Source: a virus. From it: a stretch of 28,529 bases of DNA. Location of the stretch: positions 1 to 28,529 of IMG/VR virus record IMGVR_UViG_3300021197_000466, one strand, 5' to 3'. Shown piece by piece: positions 6,734-14,319 of this stretch (position 1 is the first letter of the stretch; each line of letters begins with the position of its first letter). Below the pieces are notes generated by a model. That model was not told the origin of the DNA. It saw only the letters and a list, made by a program, of their open reading frames with translations, and did not search any database. Position numbers and translations under genes: made by a program.

Positions 6734-8453
6734 TCCAGTTATCTCCTACCTTATACTCTCCATCTAGAGGGCATCTTAGATTAAAATAAATACCAGCATC
6801 TACTATAGCTTGTACACCACGTTGTCCTACTTCTTCTACATGCTCTTCTTTAACTTCTATCTGCCACTCGTCATGTACATTAGCTACAAAGTGAGCATCT
6901 AACCCTTTTAAAGATTCATTAAGAATTACTAAAGCTTTTTTCATTACAATAGCTCCAGCACTTTGCAATAAAGTATTTAATGCTGCGTGCTCTGAACGCA
7001 CTGTAACTTTACGATCATCTAAACCTTTTAAGAATCCTCTTTGAGCCGCTCTTTCAACCCTATCTTTAAGAGTTGCAAGTGCTGGTAAATTATGGAGGAA
7101 ACGCCCTCTAAGTTCCTTACCATCTCTTCTGTTTCCTTTAACCACTGTTCCAAGCTTTGCATCTCCTGCACCGTATAGGAATGCATATATGAATGTTTTC
7201 GCCTGATCTCTTGATTCAATTCCTGCAAGGTTTTGATTAGCTGTGTGTATGTCTCCGTTGAGGATTTCATCAGTATATTCCTTATCGTTCATATAATGTG
7301 CTAACATTCTTAATTCTAAACCACTTGCGTCAATACCTACTAGCTTATAACCTTTAGGTACTGTCCAGCATTCTCTACATTCTTTGCCGTAGGGACTATA
7401 TACTGCTGGTATCTGAGCCATGTTAGGTTTATGGTGTGTCATCCTACCCGTAACAGCACCGTTGTGTATAGTATACCCATGTACTCTATCGTCTTTTAAA
7501 AACTTTAACCAAGACTCTACCAAACCTATTCGTTTATTTAACAAAAGAAACTTATTAATTAAAGCAGCTTCAGGGATTCCTTTTATTGTTTTTAAAGTTC
7601 CTTCATCAACTACAGGCAAACCTGTTTTTGTAAACTTCTTAGGTTTCCACCCAAAGTCTTGAAGGTACTGACCTATTTGTTGTCTTGAGTTTAAATTAAA
7701 ATCTTCTATCTTATGTCTATCAAATGCTAACACTTGGCTTACGTTCTTAGTTGACAAACATTTAAACTCTTCTTCTGTTAAACCTTGTTTAGATAGCGAC
7801 CCATCTTTTTTAAATTTAGGTACTACTGTTTTAACTTTAACTTTCTTTGGCAAAAATACTTTATGTACTTCAGCTACAATCTCAGCATTTTGTTCTCTAA
7901 AGTTAGCTAATAATTTATCAGCTTTTTCTACGTTTAACATGAAGCCATACTGCTCTTGCTGTTTGAGTATGTCAGATACTTCATGCTCTATTTTTACACA
8001 CTCTTCACCAAACCCAGACATCTCTACCATTAACGCTTGAAAAACTAAAGTATTTAATTCAACATCATTAATGCAATACTCCAACATCTCTGGTGTATAT
8101 CCAGCAGTAAAGTCTTCTTCTTTCATTTCCCCTTTATTGTAATTTAATTTAAATCCCCAAGGCTTCAAACCATGCCCAGCTCTTTCTGGATTAGCTAAAC
8201 GAGACAAGACTAAAGTATCAATTACTTTCTTATCTTTGAAAGACATACCTGTTAAATTTTTAAGTACAGGTATATCAAACCCTACAATGTTATGACCAAT
8301 AAGTATGTTAGCTTTTTCCAACAGCTCTAGCCCTTCATCTATTTTTTCTGGAGGGTAGGCGTAAACTTGATTAGTATCTATATCCTTAGCCACGATGCAC
8401 CAAATAATGGTTGCATCAAGGCCGTCTGTTTCTATGTCGAATACAAGGTTCAT
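6720..8453 (-). CDS. DNA polymerase, family A (T7 gp5-like)
   Basis: The replicative polymerase, 577 residues. An N-terminal 3'-5' proofreading domain shows D6 and E8 (DIETDG), D60 (IVGFD) and Y126-x3-D130 (YCIND). The polymerase motifs are A with D375 (GIDASGLELR), B with R415, K419 and Y423 (RDQAKTFIYAFLYGAGD), and C with H527-D528-E529. Tyr423 is the position equivalent to E. coli 762; tyrosine there, as in T7, is generally found in virulent phages. The protein is about 125 residues shorter than T7 gp5, and I see no clear thioredoxin-binding insertion in the thumb. It follows the primase-helicase after 11 bases and has GGA 6 bases before the ATG. Confidence 0.96.
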   Translation of the reverse strand: MNLVFDIETDGLDATIIWCIVAKDIDTNQVYAYPPEKIDEGLELLEKANILIGHNIVGFDIPVLKNLTGMSFKDKKVIDTLVLSRLANPERAGHGLKPWGFKLNYNKGEMKEEDFTAGYTPEMLEYCINDVELNTLVFQALMVEMSGFGEECVKIEHEVSDILKQQEQYGFMLNVEKADKLLANFREQNAEIVAEVHKVFLPKKVKVKTVVPKFKKDGSLSKQGLTEEEFKCLSTKNVSQVLAFDRHKIEDFNLNSRQQIGQYLQDFGWKPKKFTKTGLPVVDEGTLKTIKGIPEAALINKFLLLNKRIGLVESWLKFLKDDRVHGYTIHNGAVTGRMTHHKPNMAQIPAVYSPYGKECRECWTVPKGYKLVGIDASGLELRMLAHYMNDKEYTDEILNGDIHTANQNLAGIESRDQAKTFIYAFLYGAGDAKLGTVVKGNRRDGKELRGRFLHNLPALATLKDRVERAAQRGFLKGLDDRKVTVRSEHAALNTLLQSAGAIVMKKALVILNESLKGLDAHFVANVHDEWQIEVKEEHVEEVGQRGVQAIVDAGIYFNLRCPLDGEYKVGDNWSETH

Positions 8454-8464
8454 TTTATTTCCTT

Positions 8465-10150
8465 TTAAAATGGTATAAAGTTAGTATCATTATCTGAATC
8501 TAATAAGTTAAGAGCCTCCTCTTCTGATGGGAAGATTTCATTTAATCTACCTGTTGCATGATCATATAGCAAATGTGCAGCTACACCTACGTCACCTGTA
8601 TAACGTGACTTAAGTATACGTATCTTTGTAGTATTAGCTACTATTCTATCTTCATCTTGTTGATTTCTTTCTAATGCAATAATACAATCTGAAATCTGTG
8701 CGATACTGCCTGAACCACGAAGATGACTAGCTGCTACTTCTGCACCATTTTCATGACCTAAGTTACCGTCTGCTTTACGAAGATGTGATACTAATATAAA
8801 GCCTACACCCGTCTCTTCAATAAGACTTCTTAGTTGTGTCATTACATTATCTATTAGTCTACGTTCATCACCTTCTGATATAGAAGATACAAGCATGTGA
8901 AGGTGGTCAAGTATAATCCATTTACATTCACAACCTACAATTAAGTATCTTAACTTAGTAAATATATCTTCTATATTATTTATACCAAAGTGTGCATGTA
9001 CAAACAAGCGATCATTCTCAGTTACCCTAGCATACATCTGATCTAGTTCTTCTTCTGTATAGTTATCTCTTACTTCTTGTAAGTGCATCTTTTCATTATA
9101 TTCTACTGAGATAATACCATCTACTGTACGTCTCCAATCTTCTTCTAATGCAATGATACCTACATTATCTTCTGTATTGTTTAATATCCAATGTTCTAAT
9201 TCACGCATCAAGCTAGACTTACCTACACCTGTACCTGCTGCAACTGTGATAAGCTCACCTCTTCTCATACCTAAAAGCTTATCGTTCAAACCTTTCCACG
9301 GATATTGTAAACTAATACTTTGTGATCTATCTTTCCACTCTGTTATCTTTTCAGATACTCTAATGATTCCTGCAGGTGTAACAGTCTTTGCTTGCCAAAA
9401 ACAATCTACAAACTCTTTGTGCTTATGCTTTTTTAGCATATCGTTTGGATCTTTGTAGTCTACAGGAAGAGACATTATCTTAGCTTTGTTGGGTGGAAAT
9501 AATGCTGCAACTTTTCTAGCTGCTTCTCTTCCGGGTTTATCAGAATCAAAACAAATGATAATGTTTTCAAAAGAGTTCAAGAATTCTAAGTTTCTTTTGA
9601 TGTCTGACGCTGCTGCTTGCGCTCCATTCTTCACTGACACTACAGGCCAGCGACTACCAGTGAGTTCGTATGCTGCCATAGCATCACATTCACCTTCAGT
9701 AATTGTAATATACTTAGCACCTTGATTACATATTTGCTGTCCAAACAACTGACCTTTTTGCATTTGTCCTTGGCTACTAAAACCTTTGTTAGCTACCTTA
9801 CGTATCTTGTAAGCTACAATTTCATTACCTTCATAGTAAGGATAATAGTGTTTATCTATCTCACCTGCACTATCGTAAGTAACTCTTACATTATATTTCT
9901 TTGCTGTTTCTTCAGTAATACTTCTATCTCTTAACGCTCCAAATACACCAGTGTAAGTATCTTGCGATATAGGTATCTCTTTCATCGTAACATTTTCTCT
10001 TGTATATACTTCATTTAAACTAACAGGTTTTTCATAGTTAGGAAAGAATTCTCCACAACTAAAACACTTTGCTGAGCCGTCTTCATTTACGCTCACAGCA
10101 TCGCTACTTTCACACGCGCTACAGGCAACATGAAACTTTACAAAAGCCAT
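8465..10150 (-). CDS. Bifunctional primase-helicase (T7 gp4-like)
   Basis: A 561-residue protein that unwinds the fork and makes primers. The zinc-binding domain has C10, C13, C29 and C32; the TOPRIM primase domain has E152 (TEGECD) and D202-S-D204; the RecA-like helicase has Walker A at 306-312 (GTGVGKS), a glutamate at 336 (ALEED) and Walker B ending at D415 (WIILDH), then a RGSGSIAQISD segment. The start is ATG 10150 with GGAG 7 bases upstream; a TTG four codons earlier is less likely. It heads the core replication gene series and is preceded by a 78-base gap with a GC-rich hairpin. Confidence 0.96.
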   Translation of the reverse strand: MAFVKFHVACSACESSDAVSVNEDGSAKCFSCGEFFPNYEKPVSLNEVYTRENVTMKEIPISQDTYTGVFGALRDRSITEETAKKYNVRVTYDSAGEIDKHYYPYYEGNEIVAYKIRKVANKGFSSQGQMQKGQLFGQQICNQGAKYITITEGECDAMAAYELTGSRWPVVSVKNGAQAAASDIKRNLEFLNSFENIIICFDSDKPGREAARKVAALFPPNKAKIMSLPVDYKDPNDMLKKHKHKEFVDCFWQAKTVTPAGIIRVSEKITEWKDRSQSISLQYPWKGLNDKLLGMRRGELITVAAGTGVGKSSLMRELEHWILNNTEDNVGIIALEEDWRRTVDGIISVEYNEKMHLQEVRDNYTEEELDQMYARVTENDRLFVHAHFGINNIEDIFTKLRYLIVGCECKWIILDHLHMLVSSISEGDERRLIDNVMTQLRSLIEETGVGFILVSHLRKADGNLGHENGAEVAASHLRGSGSIAQISDCIIALERNQQDEDRIVANTTKIRILKSRYTGDVGVAAHLLYDHATGRLNEIFPSEEEALNLLDSDNDTNFIPF

Positions 10151-10189
10151 TGCTTTCTCCAATTATATTTATATATTTTAAGGAAGTGA

Positions 10190-10218
10190 GGGACTTCGCC
10201 CAGTGCGGATGAAGTCCC
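10190..10218 (-). promoter_or_regulatory. GC-rich hairpin before the primase-helicase gene
   Basis: GGGACTTC at 10190-10197 pairs perfectly with GAAGTCCC at 10211-10218 around a 13-base loop. It lies between the 92-aa gene and the primase-helicase start, in minus-strand transcripts. No run of T follows on the minus strand (TCACTTCC), so it is not a standard terminator; a partial terminator, RNA-processing site or mRNA-stabilising end is possible. Confidence 0.55.
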
Positions 10219-10240
10219 GAAGGGAAGGGTAGTTTACTTA

Positions 10241-10519
10241 CTAATCAACACGCCAGTCATGATCTGGGCCTTCACCTAATTCTTCTTCTGAATCAGGTAG
10301 CTCTGGATCAACTGCATGAGTTTCAATAAGAGCATCTGGTGTAAGGTTAGCTACTACTATATCAGTATAAACCTTACCTGCTGCTACATAAATGTCTAGA
10401 TCAGTACGTAAGCTGTCTGAACGAGATTGAATATTCACTAAAGCTTTAAAAGCTAATTGAGCTTCTGGAGATAATAGTGAGGCATCATATTCTTGATCAT
10501 CATGTATAAAAGTTTGCAT
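10241..10519 (-). CDS. Small acidic protein, DUF6447-like
   Basis: A 92-residue protein opening with MQTFIHDDQEYDASLLSPEA, which resembles the pattern of DUF6447 (an Ile-Asp-Asp-x-x-Tyr strand, a Leu-Ser-x-Glu turn, then a long helix with a tyrosine near its end). The last 25 residues are strongly acidic and probably disordered. The function of the family is not known to me. Its ATG follows the SSB stop directly (TAAATG), so it is likely made together with SSB. The family assignment is from memory of the pattern and is tentative. Confidence 0.7.
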   Translation of the reverse strand: MQTFIHDDQEYDASLLSPEAQLAFKALVNIQSRSDSLRTDLDIYVAAGKVYTDIVVANLTPDALIETHAVDPELPDSEEELGEGPDHDWRVD

Positions 10520-10951
10520 TTAAAACTCCGATTCTTCTTCAATGTATCCTAGCTCTGCACCGTCATCTGATGCATCACCACCATAAGGTACTAAGTTAAG
10601 CACTTGCATAGCTTGAAAGTCAAGCCCTTTGAATGTGCCATAACTATTAGTAGCCTCCCATTCACGATACTGCACTTTAACATCTGAACCGTTACCCACA
10701 AGTATATCTATGGGTTGTTGATTAAGGTCAAGTAATTTAGGTAAAGGATTCTTTTGTCCTTTCTTATTAGTTACTTTGCGTTTAAGTACAATAGCTGGGC
10801 CTTCCTGCATTTGTTTTACAGTGTAGCCTTTAGATGAAAATTGTTTTGCAACATCTTCATCAATCACTAAGTTGACTGAGTATACTGGTTCAAACTTTGT
10901 ATTGGGTGTTGTTACTGATGCCCAATATGCTTTACCTTCTACTACTGCCAT
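10520..10951 (-). CDS. Single-stranded DNA-binding protein (T7 gp2.5-like)
   Basis: A 143-residue OB-fold-type protein resembling phage SSBs of the gp2.5/DUF2815 kind: an N-terminal AYWASV strand, then EPVYSVNLVID, and a DVKVQYREW strand. The C-terminus is acidic and ends in an aromatic residue (IEEESEF, F143), the hallmark tail by which gp2.5 and other SSBs contact polymerase and helicase. It is the first gene after the palindromic site at 10975-10991 and has AAAGGAG before its ATG, fitting strong expression. It would coat single strands during replication and recombination. Confidence 0.85.
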   Translation of the reverse strand: MAVVEGKAYWASVTTPNTKFEPVYSVNLVIDEDVAKQFSSKGYTVKQMQEGPAIVLKRKVTNKKGQKNPLPKLLDLNQQPIDILVGNGSDVKVQYREWEATNSYGTFKGLDFQAMQVLNLVPYGGDASDDGAELGYIEEESEF

Positions 10952-10974
10952 TTCTTTTCTCCTTTGTTTAAAGT

Positions 10975-10991
10975 CTGTATAGTTTATACAG
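10975..10991. promoter_or_regulatory. Operator-like palindrome upstream of SSB
   Basis: CTGTATA-GTT-TATACAG is a perfect inverted repeat of 7-base arms with a 3-base centre. A further half-site, TGTATAG, follows at 10994-11000. It lies 23 bases before the SSB start and just downstream of a small HTH gene. On the minus strand the region has candidate promoter parts (TAGACA at 11009-11004, then TATAAA or TATACA). A dimeric repressor or activator site overlapping an SSB promoter is the simplest reading. Confidence 0.6.
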
Positions 10992-11018
10992 TTTGTATAG
11001 TCTTGTCTACATTTATTT

Positions 11019-11264
11019 TTAAGACATATGTCCTAGACGGTTGTAAGAAGGTTCAACACTACACCTTCTTACTATTCCGCTTACAGTATCATAAGTTAAA
11101 CCTGTCTCCTTTGTTATTTGTGTTGGTGTTAGTCCTTTACGAAACAACTTGATGCACTCAATAGCATGAGGTGTAGGAACCCCTGCCAGTGGGTGATTAC
11201 GGTGAGGCACGACATAGTCTAGATTATCTTGAGACTTGATAGCTCTCATAAACATATCAGTCAT
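11019..11264 (-). CDS. Small helix-turn-helix DNA-binding protein
   Basis: An 81-residue protein with an HTH segment at about residues 44-67 (KGLTPTQITKETGLTYDTVS then GIVRR), the layout of Sigma70 region 4-like or homeodomain-like HTHs: a helix, a Gly turn, then a recognition helix. The N-terminus has a Pro/His-rich stretch (PHRNHPLAGVPTPHA) like the basic HNH-type or HTH-linker regions in phage proteins, but no nuclease motif is complete. It is followed 27 bases later by a perfect 17-bp palindrome, so it may be a transcription regulator of SSB and itself. It overlaps the 56-aa gene upstream by 8 bases. Confidence 0.75.
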   Translation of the reverse strand: MTDMFMRAIKSQDNLDYVVPHRNHPLAGVPTPHAIECIKLFRKGLTPTQITKETGLTYDTVSGIVRRCSVEPSYNRLGHMS

Positions 11265-11427
11265 TTTTTACTACCTCAGTCATACCACGCCATTCATTAA
11301 TTTTAAAAAACTTGCCACGTTTATGGAAAGGAATATACCAAGACCGTTTACCTATATGGATTGCTAAATAGGAACGACCAGATTTAATTCCATAACGCTT
11401 CTTAAACTTTCTTAGACGATAGATCAT
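11257..11427 (-). CDS. Hypothetical basic protein, 56 aa
   Basis: A 56-residue frame from ATG 11427 to TGA 11257-11259, coupled on both sides: ATGA overlap with the gene upstream and an 8-base overlap with the HTH gene downstream. It is very basic (RLRKFKKRYGIKSGRS, then HIGKRSWYIPFHKRGKFFKI) with alternating hydrophobic residues that suggest a small beta sheet. This looks like a nucleic-acid-binding or host-inhibitor protein, but no family is recognised. It fills an otherwise empty 159-base gap. Confidence 0.75.
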   Translation of the reverse strand: MIYRLRKFKKRYGIKSGRSYLAIHIGKRSWYIPFHKRGKFFKINEWRGMTEVVKND

Positions 11428-11624
11428 ACTGTAAACTCCATATAGACAGATGGAGAACCCATCATGCCGTGTATAGGAGAATATTTAATATTAAGGCTAT
11501 CCAACTTACCTGATTCTAGTTCATACCCAAACTCATCAGTTTTAATAACAACTTCAACAGTTTTATGTCCTAGATCTTTGGGCATGTCATTCATTATAAA
11601 TGCTGCTAATTCATTATACGTCAT
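11424..11624 (-). CDS. Hypothetical protein, 66 aa
   Basis: A 66-residue protein with an N-terminal helix (YNELAAFIMNDMP) followed by a strand-rich part (KTVEVVIKTDE, then SPSVYMEFTV). The pattern of a short helix followed by beta strands resembles another small gene of this block (the one ending at 14485). No known domain. The ATG at 11624 overlaps the previous stop by one base (TAATG). Confidence 0.7.
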   Translation of the reverse strand: MTYNELAAFIMNDMPKDLGHKTVEVVIKTDEFGYELESGKLDSLNIKYSPIHGMMGSPSVYMEFTV

Positions 11625-11827
11625 TACAATTCCTCACTTGATTCAACTTGAAATTCAATAGCTTCTTTAGCTAAGACATTCTCAATCTTTATTGAAGCTT
11701 CACCTGCATCGAAAGCTTTGATATAAAATCTAACTTCCACCATAAAATCTTTAACTTCAGCGTCACCCCAATGCTTTTCAATTAGGACAGCATCACTTAG
11801 CTCACGCAGTCTATCTATATCATTCAT
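11624..11827 (-). CDS. Hypothetical acidic protein, 67 aa
   Basis: A 67-residue acidic protein, helical at the start (DIDRLRELSDAVLIEKHWGD) and strand-like later (DFMVEVRFYIKAFD). No recognised motif. The ATG at 11827 overlaps the stop of the 56-aa gene upstream as ATGA, so it is translated as part of the early small-gene chain. Confidence 0.68.
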   Translation of the reverse strand: MNDIDRLRELSDAVLIEKHWGDAEVKDFMVEVRFYIKAFDAGEASIKIENVLAKEAIEFQVESSEEL

Positions 11828-11994
11828 AATTGTTCCTTTATAAATTGTTCAGCTGCATCTCTGTTAGCTGAAAGTGAAACGTAAAGACTAGTGATGTCTT
11901 CATCCCATACACCACCACTCTTATTATCTACAAACTTATCTATAGCTTGCATAAGCTTATCAAGATCTGGTTGATCACCTGTTATAGTGCTCAT
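11824..11994 (-). CDS. Hypothetical acidic protein, 56 aa
   Basis: A 56-residue frame from ATG 11994 to TGA 11824-11826, ATGA-coupled to its neighbours on both sides. It is acidic and helical (DLDKLMQAIDKFVDNKSGG, then WDEDITSLYVSLSANRDAAE). No family is recognised. The precise overlaps on both ends, and the gap it fills, make it likely to be real. Confidence 0.75.
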   Translation of the reverse strand: MSTITGDQPDLDKLMQAIDKFVDNKSGGVWDEDITSLYVSLSANRDAAEQFIKEQL

Positions 11995-12221
11995 AATACT
12001 TTAACTCCCATGTCTGTTTCAATCCATACTTTAGCACCACAAGCTAGAGGTTTATCAGGACTGTAAATTACACGCGCTACTACGTTACCAGCATTGTCTA
12101 ATATTTCAGCAGCATTAGTTTTGCGATTATGCTTATAATCTTTAACTGTTATCACAGGTAAGTCAAATCCTTTAGCATTGGCTTTGATATGATGCTGATT
12201 GATATGTATTCTAGTCTTCAT
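11991..12221 (-). CDS. Conserved hypothetical phage protein, 76 aa
   Basis: A 76-residue protein with the arrangement HINQHHIKAN, PVITVKDYK, then YSPDKPLACGAKVWIETD near the C-terminus. I recall this PLxCGAxVWIET ending from a widespread family of small phage and actinobacterial proteins without known function. Its strand-rich pattern suggests a compact beta fold. The start at ATG 12221 overlaps the upstream gene by 11 bases. Confidence 0.8.
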   Translation of the reverse strand: MKTRIHINQHHIKANAKGFDLPVITVKDYKHNRKTNAAEILDNAGNVVARVIYSPDKPLACGAKVWIETDMGVKVL

Positions 12222-12459
12222 CTTCTACTCCAAGGTATTTTAATGCTGTTTTAAAGCCGTAAACACAGCCTTCATGCCACGTATACATGCTAGGCCCAGT
12301 ACCTGCAAACTTCATAGATTCTTCATGCTCATATACTTGATGAGCTAAAGCTCTACAAACATACTCAATATCAACAGGCTTTTCTTTCTTATTAATATTC
12401 ATACTGTCTAACAAACCCTCACCAATAACTTCATTTAACTGATTAAACAAATCAGACAT
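12211..12459 (-). CDS. Hypothetical protein, 82 aa
   Basis: An 82-residue acidic protein with helical ends and a Trp/His-containing centre (GPSMYTWHEGCVYGFKTALK). The ATG at 12459 has AGGAG 6 bases before it, a good ribosome site. It overlaps the next gene by 11 bases. No domain is recognised. Confidence 0.7.
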   Translation of the reverse strand: MSDLFNQLNEVIGEGLLDSMNINKKEKPVDIEYVCRALAHQVYEHEESMKFAGTGPSMYTWHEGCVYGFKTALKYLGVEDED

Positions 12460-12460
12460 A

Positions 12461-12736
12461 CTATTCTCCTCTGCAATCTACTGTTATTTTAATTGGTGGA
12501 TTCCGCATCTCACTAAGTCTAAATGCTTCTGCCATTGCATCTTTGCTAGTAGCATGACAGCTTATTAAAAGACCATCATCAGTTATAGACCAGCCCTTAG
12601 AGCCAGCCCTCTCTACTAATAGTTCACGCTCTAGAAATGCTTTAGCCTTAGCTCTACGCTTCTTCAATACATGCTGCAAAGGATCTACACCTTTAGCTAT
12701 AAGATCAAAGAACTCTTGAGATCTATCTGTATTCAT
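12461..12736 (-). CDS. Hypothetical protein, 91 aa, just downstream of the tRNA
   Basis: A 91-residue protein with a basic helical N-terminal half (LKKRRAKAKAFLERELLVER) and a mixed C-terminal part ending KITVDCRGE. No known family. The ATG at 12736 lies 24 bases after the tRNA 3' end, with AGGA 7 bases upstream, so the transcript probably carries the tRNA in its leader and would be freed by tRNA processing. Confidence 0.7.
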   Translation of the reverse strand: MNTDRSQEFFDLIAKGVDPLQHVLKKRRAKAKAFLERELLVERAGSKGWSITDDGLLISCHATSKDAMAEAFRLSEMRNPPIKITVDCRGE

Positions 12737-12760
12737 AGTTATTCCTATGTTATTTAAATT

Positions 12761-12835
12761 TGGAGAGGGAGGAGGGAATCGAACCCTCGTAAATGGAGTT
12801 GCAGTCCATTACATAAGCCACTCTGTCACACCCTC
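12761..12835 (-). tRNA. tRNA-Cys (anticodon GCA), CCA encoded
   Basis: The minus strand folds into a 75-base cloverleaf. The acceptor GAGGGTG pairs with CTCCCTC (one T-T mismatch at position 6). The D arm has 3 pairs around a GTGG-containing loop. The anticodon stem ATGGA/TCCAT holds the loop CTGCAAC, giving anticodon GCA for cysteine. The T arm is GAGGG-TTCGATT-CCCTC. Position 73 is U, the identity base of tRNA-Cys, followed by a gene-encoded CCA. It may support cysteine codon supply for the phage. It is embedded in the leftward early transcript. Confidence 0.95.
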
Positions 12836-12875
12836 AAAGGAGTAGTTTTACATCTTGCTCAGGATAGGAGGGAAA

Positions 12876-13883
12876 CTAAGCTGCTAGTCTGAAAGTATTA
12901 TCTGTTCTCATAATCTTTCTAACTCTCTCAAAAGCTTGAGTTTGTAGGGAGGCTACTGTACTACCAGTATTCTTGCGAGTAACTTCTTGACCTTTGGTAC
13001 TCCAATCAGTCATTACATTATACAAAGACCATAAGTTACTACCTAAGCTTGGCTTGTAATCTGATCTCCATAGATTCCATAGCGTTGCCAAAGAACTATT
13101 GACTCTTGAGCTACCATCTTTGTTTTGAGTAGCTTCTTCAAGAGTTTCTAAGATACTAGATGTACCATTATTAATGGAGTCTACACTATTCAAAGCGTAT
13201 GTATTTTTAGATAACTGAGCTATTACTTGCCAAGCTTGCTCATCTGTTACAGGTGTATTGATCCAGTTATTCCACTTGTCTGACTCACTCAAGAATGTTT
13301 CAAGACAATTCATAACTTGAAGAGCACCTTTCTCATAGTTAATATTCTTTGTATGCCTCTGCTTAGACACTGCAAAGACACTACCAAATACACACTTATT
13401 AAGACATGCCCAACGCTCTGCACCGCCTTCAAAGATAGTAGGCCAGCTACCATCAAAGCTATTACGACACAATATATCTAAAGCAACTGGGCCTGTATTA
13501 CCTACAGTAACCTCATGTGCTGGGAAACTATAACGAGCATAAGCTCTAGCACCATCATGTGATACAGATATTTCTCTCTTCATCTCAGAAAGATCTAAGT
13601 TAGAAGCAACTATCTTATCTTCAACAGCTTGGAACTGTTGCATGTGGCTATAGTCATTGGTGTACTTATCACCTACTACAGCTAACTGCTGACCTGTTTG
13701 ATCATTAATCAGAATCTTTTTGTTATTAACTTCTTTCTGAACCTTATGAGAAAGATATTCTGATTCTGTTTCATAGTACATAGGAACTTTAGTAGTCCCA
13801 AATGTAAAGTCTTCACTCCAACCACCTAGGTCTGAAATAATTTGCTTTCTAGTAGTGTACTGATTATTTAAATTAACTAACAT
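12876..13883 (-). CDS. DUF932-like phage protein
   Basis: A 335-residue protein. The N-terminal part has a VVGDKYTNDYSHMQQFQAVE stretch and the middle GGAERWACLNKCVFG, then a KQRHTKN segment; these match the pattern of DUF932 (YfjQ/phage-plasmid-like) proteins, which have a Gly-Asp-x-Tyr region and an R-x-x-C-x-N block followed by a histidine. The family is common in phages and plasmids; its biochemical role is not established. It is the largest protein of the early region. It follows a GC-rich hairpin and has a TTTTCC/AAGGAAAA ribosome site before ATG 13883. Confidence 0.75.
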   Translation of the reverse strand: MLVNLNNQYTTRKQIISDLGGWSEDFTFGTTKVPMYYETESEYLSHKVQKEVNNKKILINDQTGQQLAVVGDKYTNDYSHMQQFQAVEDKIVASNLDLSEMKREISVSHDGARAYARYSFPAHEVTVGNTGPVALDILCRNSFDGSWPTIFEGGAERWACLNKCVFGSVFAVSKQRHTKNINYEKGALQVMNCLETFLSESDKWNNWINTPVTDEQAWQVIAQLSKNTYALNSVDSINNGTSSILETLEEATQNKDGSSRVNSSLATLWNLWRSDYKPSLGSNLWSLYNVMTDWSTKGQEVTRKNTGSTVASLQTQAFERVRKIMRTDNTFRLAA

Positions 13884-13913
13884 TCTATTTTCCTTTTTAG
13901 AATAAAAGATTGA

Positions 13914-13939
13914 CGGGATCGTCAGAGGAACAGATCCCG
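13914..13939 (-). promoter_or_regulatory. GC-rich hairpin before the DUF932-like gene
   Basis: CGGGATC at 13914-13920 pairs perfectly with GATCCCG at 13933-13939 around a 12-base loop. It lies between the stop of the 85-aa gene and the DUF932-like start, read on the minus strand. The bases after it (TCAATCTTTTATTCT) are only partly T-rich, so it may be a weak terminator or an RNA-processing site. It is similar in size and position to the hairpin at 10190-10218. Confidence 0.5.
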
Positions 13940-13954
13940 GAGATCGTTTCCTAT

Positions 13955-14212
13955 TTACTTTACTATGTGTGTAAATCTTGATAGCGCATCTGCATTATGC
14001 AAACTACTAATCAAAAAATCTGCTGCTAAGTCCCACTCTTTTTTGTATTGCTTTTTAACAATACGTTCTTTTAAAACACAATGACCACCTAACCCCAACA
14101 AAGCTGATACAGCACTCCAGCCTTGATCGTTATGAGCTTTATTAGATTTTACTCTAGCTCTAAGATAATTAATTTTATCTTCATAGGTTAAATACTTATT
14201 GGCTTCTACCAC
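13955..14212 (-). CDS. Hypothetical protein, 85 aa
   Basis: An 85-residue basic, helical protein (LRARVKSNKAHNDQGWSAVS, a Gly/Leu-rich turn, then a C-terminal helix). The start is GTG at 14212 with a full AGGAGGT ribosome site, the strongest in the early region. No known domain. It follows a 102-base gap holding two inverted repeats and precedes the hairpin at 13914-13939. Confidence 0.7.
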   Translation of the reverse strand: MVEANKYLTYEDKINYLRARVKSNKAHNDQGWSAVSALLGLGGHCVLKERIVKKQYKKEWDLAADFLISSLHNADALSRFTHIVK

Positions 14213-14252
14213 TTTATTACCTCCTTTAGTAATAATTATAATAAAATAAATC

Positions 14253-14294
14253 CTTTATGTACATAGCAATCAATAGCAGTTTTCGTACATAAAG
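14253..14294. repeat. Perfect 10-bp inverted repeat in early intergenic region
   Basis: CTTTATGTAC at 14253-14262 pairs with GTACATAAAG at 14285-14294 around 22 bases. It lies in the leader of the 85-aa gene, shortly upstream of its strong ribosome site. It could be a protein-binding site or an RNA stem. Confidence 0.6.
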
Positions 14295-14296
14295 AA

Positions 14297-14319
14297 CTTA
14301 ATGCTTAAAAATCATTAAG
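14297..14319. repeat. 7-bp inverted repeat at the end of the zinc-ribbon gene
   Basis: CTTAATG at 14297-14303 pairs with CATTAAG at 14313-14319 around 9 bases. The minus-strand stop codon (14315-14317) is inside the stem. The stem is AT-rich and has no adjacent T run, so it is a weak terminator at best. Confidence 0.4.

Noticed and set aside
9153-9934. Plus-strand frames opposite the primase-helicase
   Set aside because: Antisense shadows; no ribosome sites and the minus-strand gene has clear motifs.
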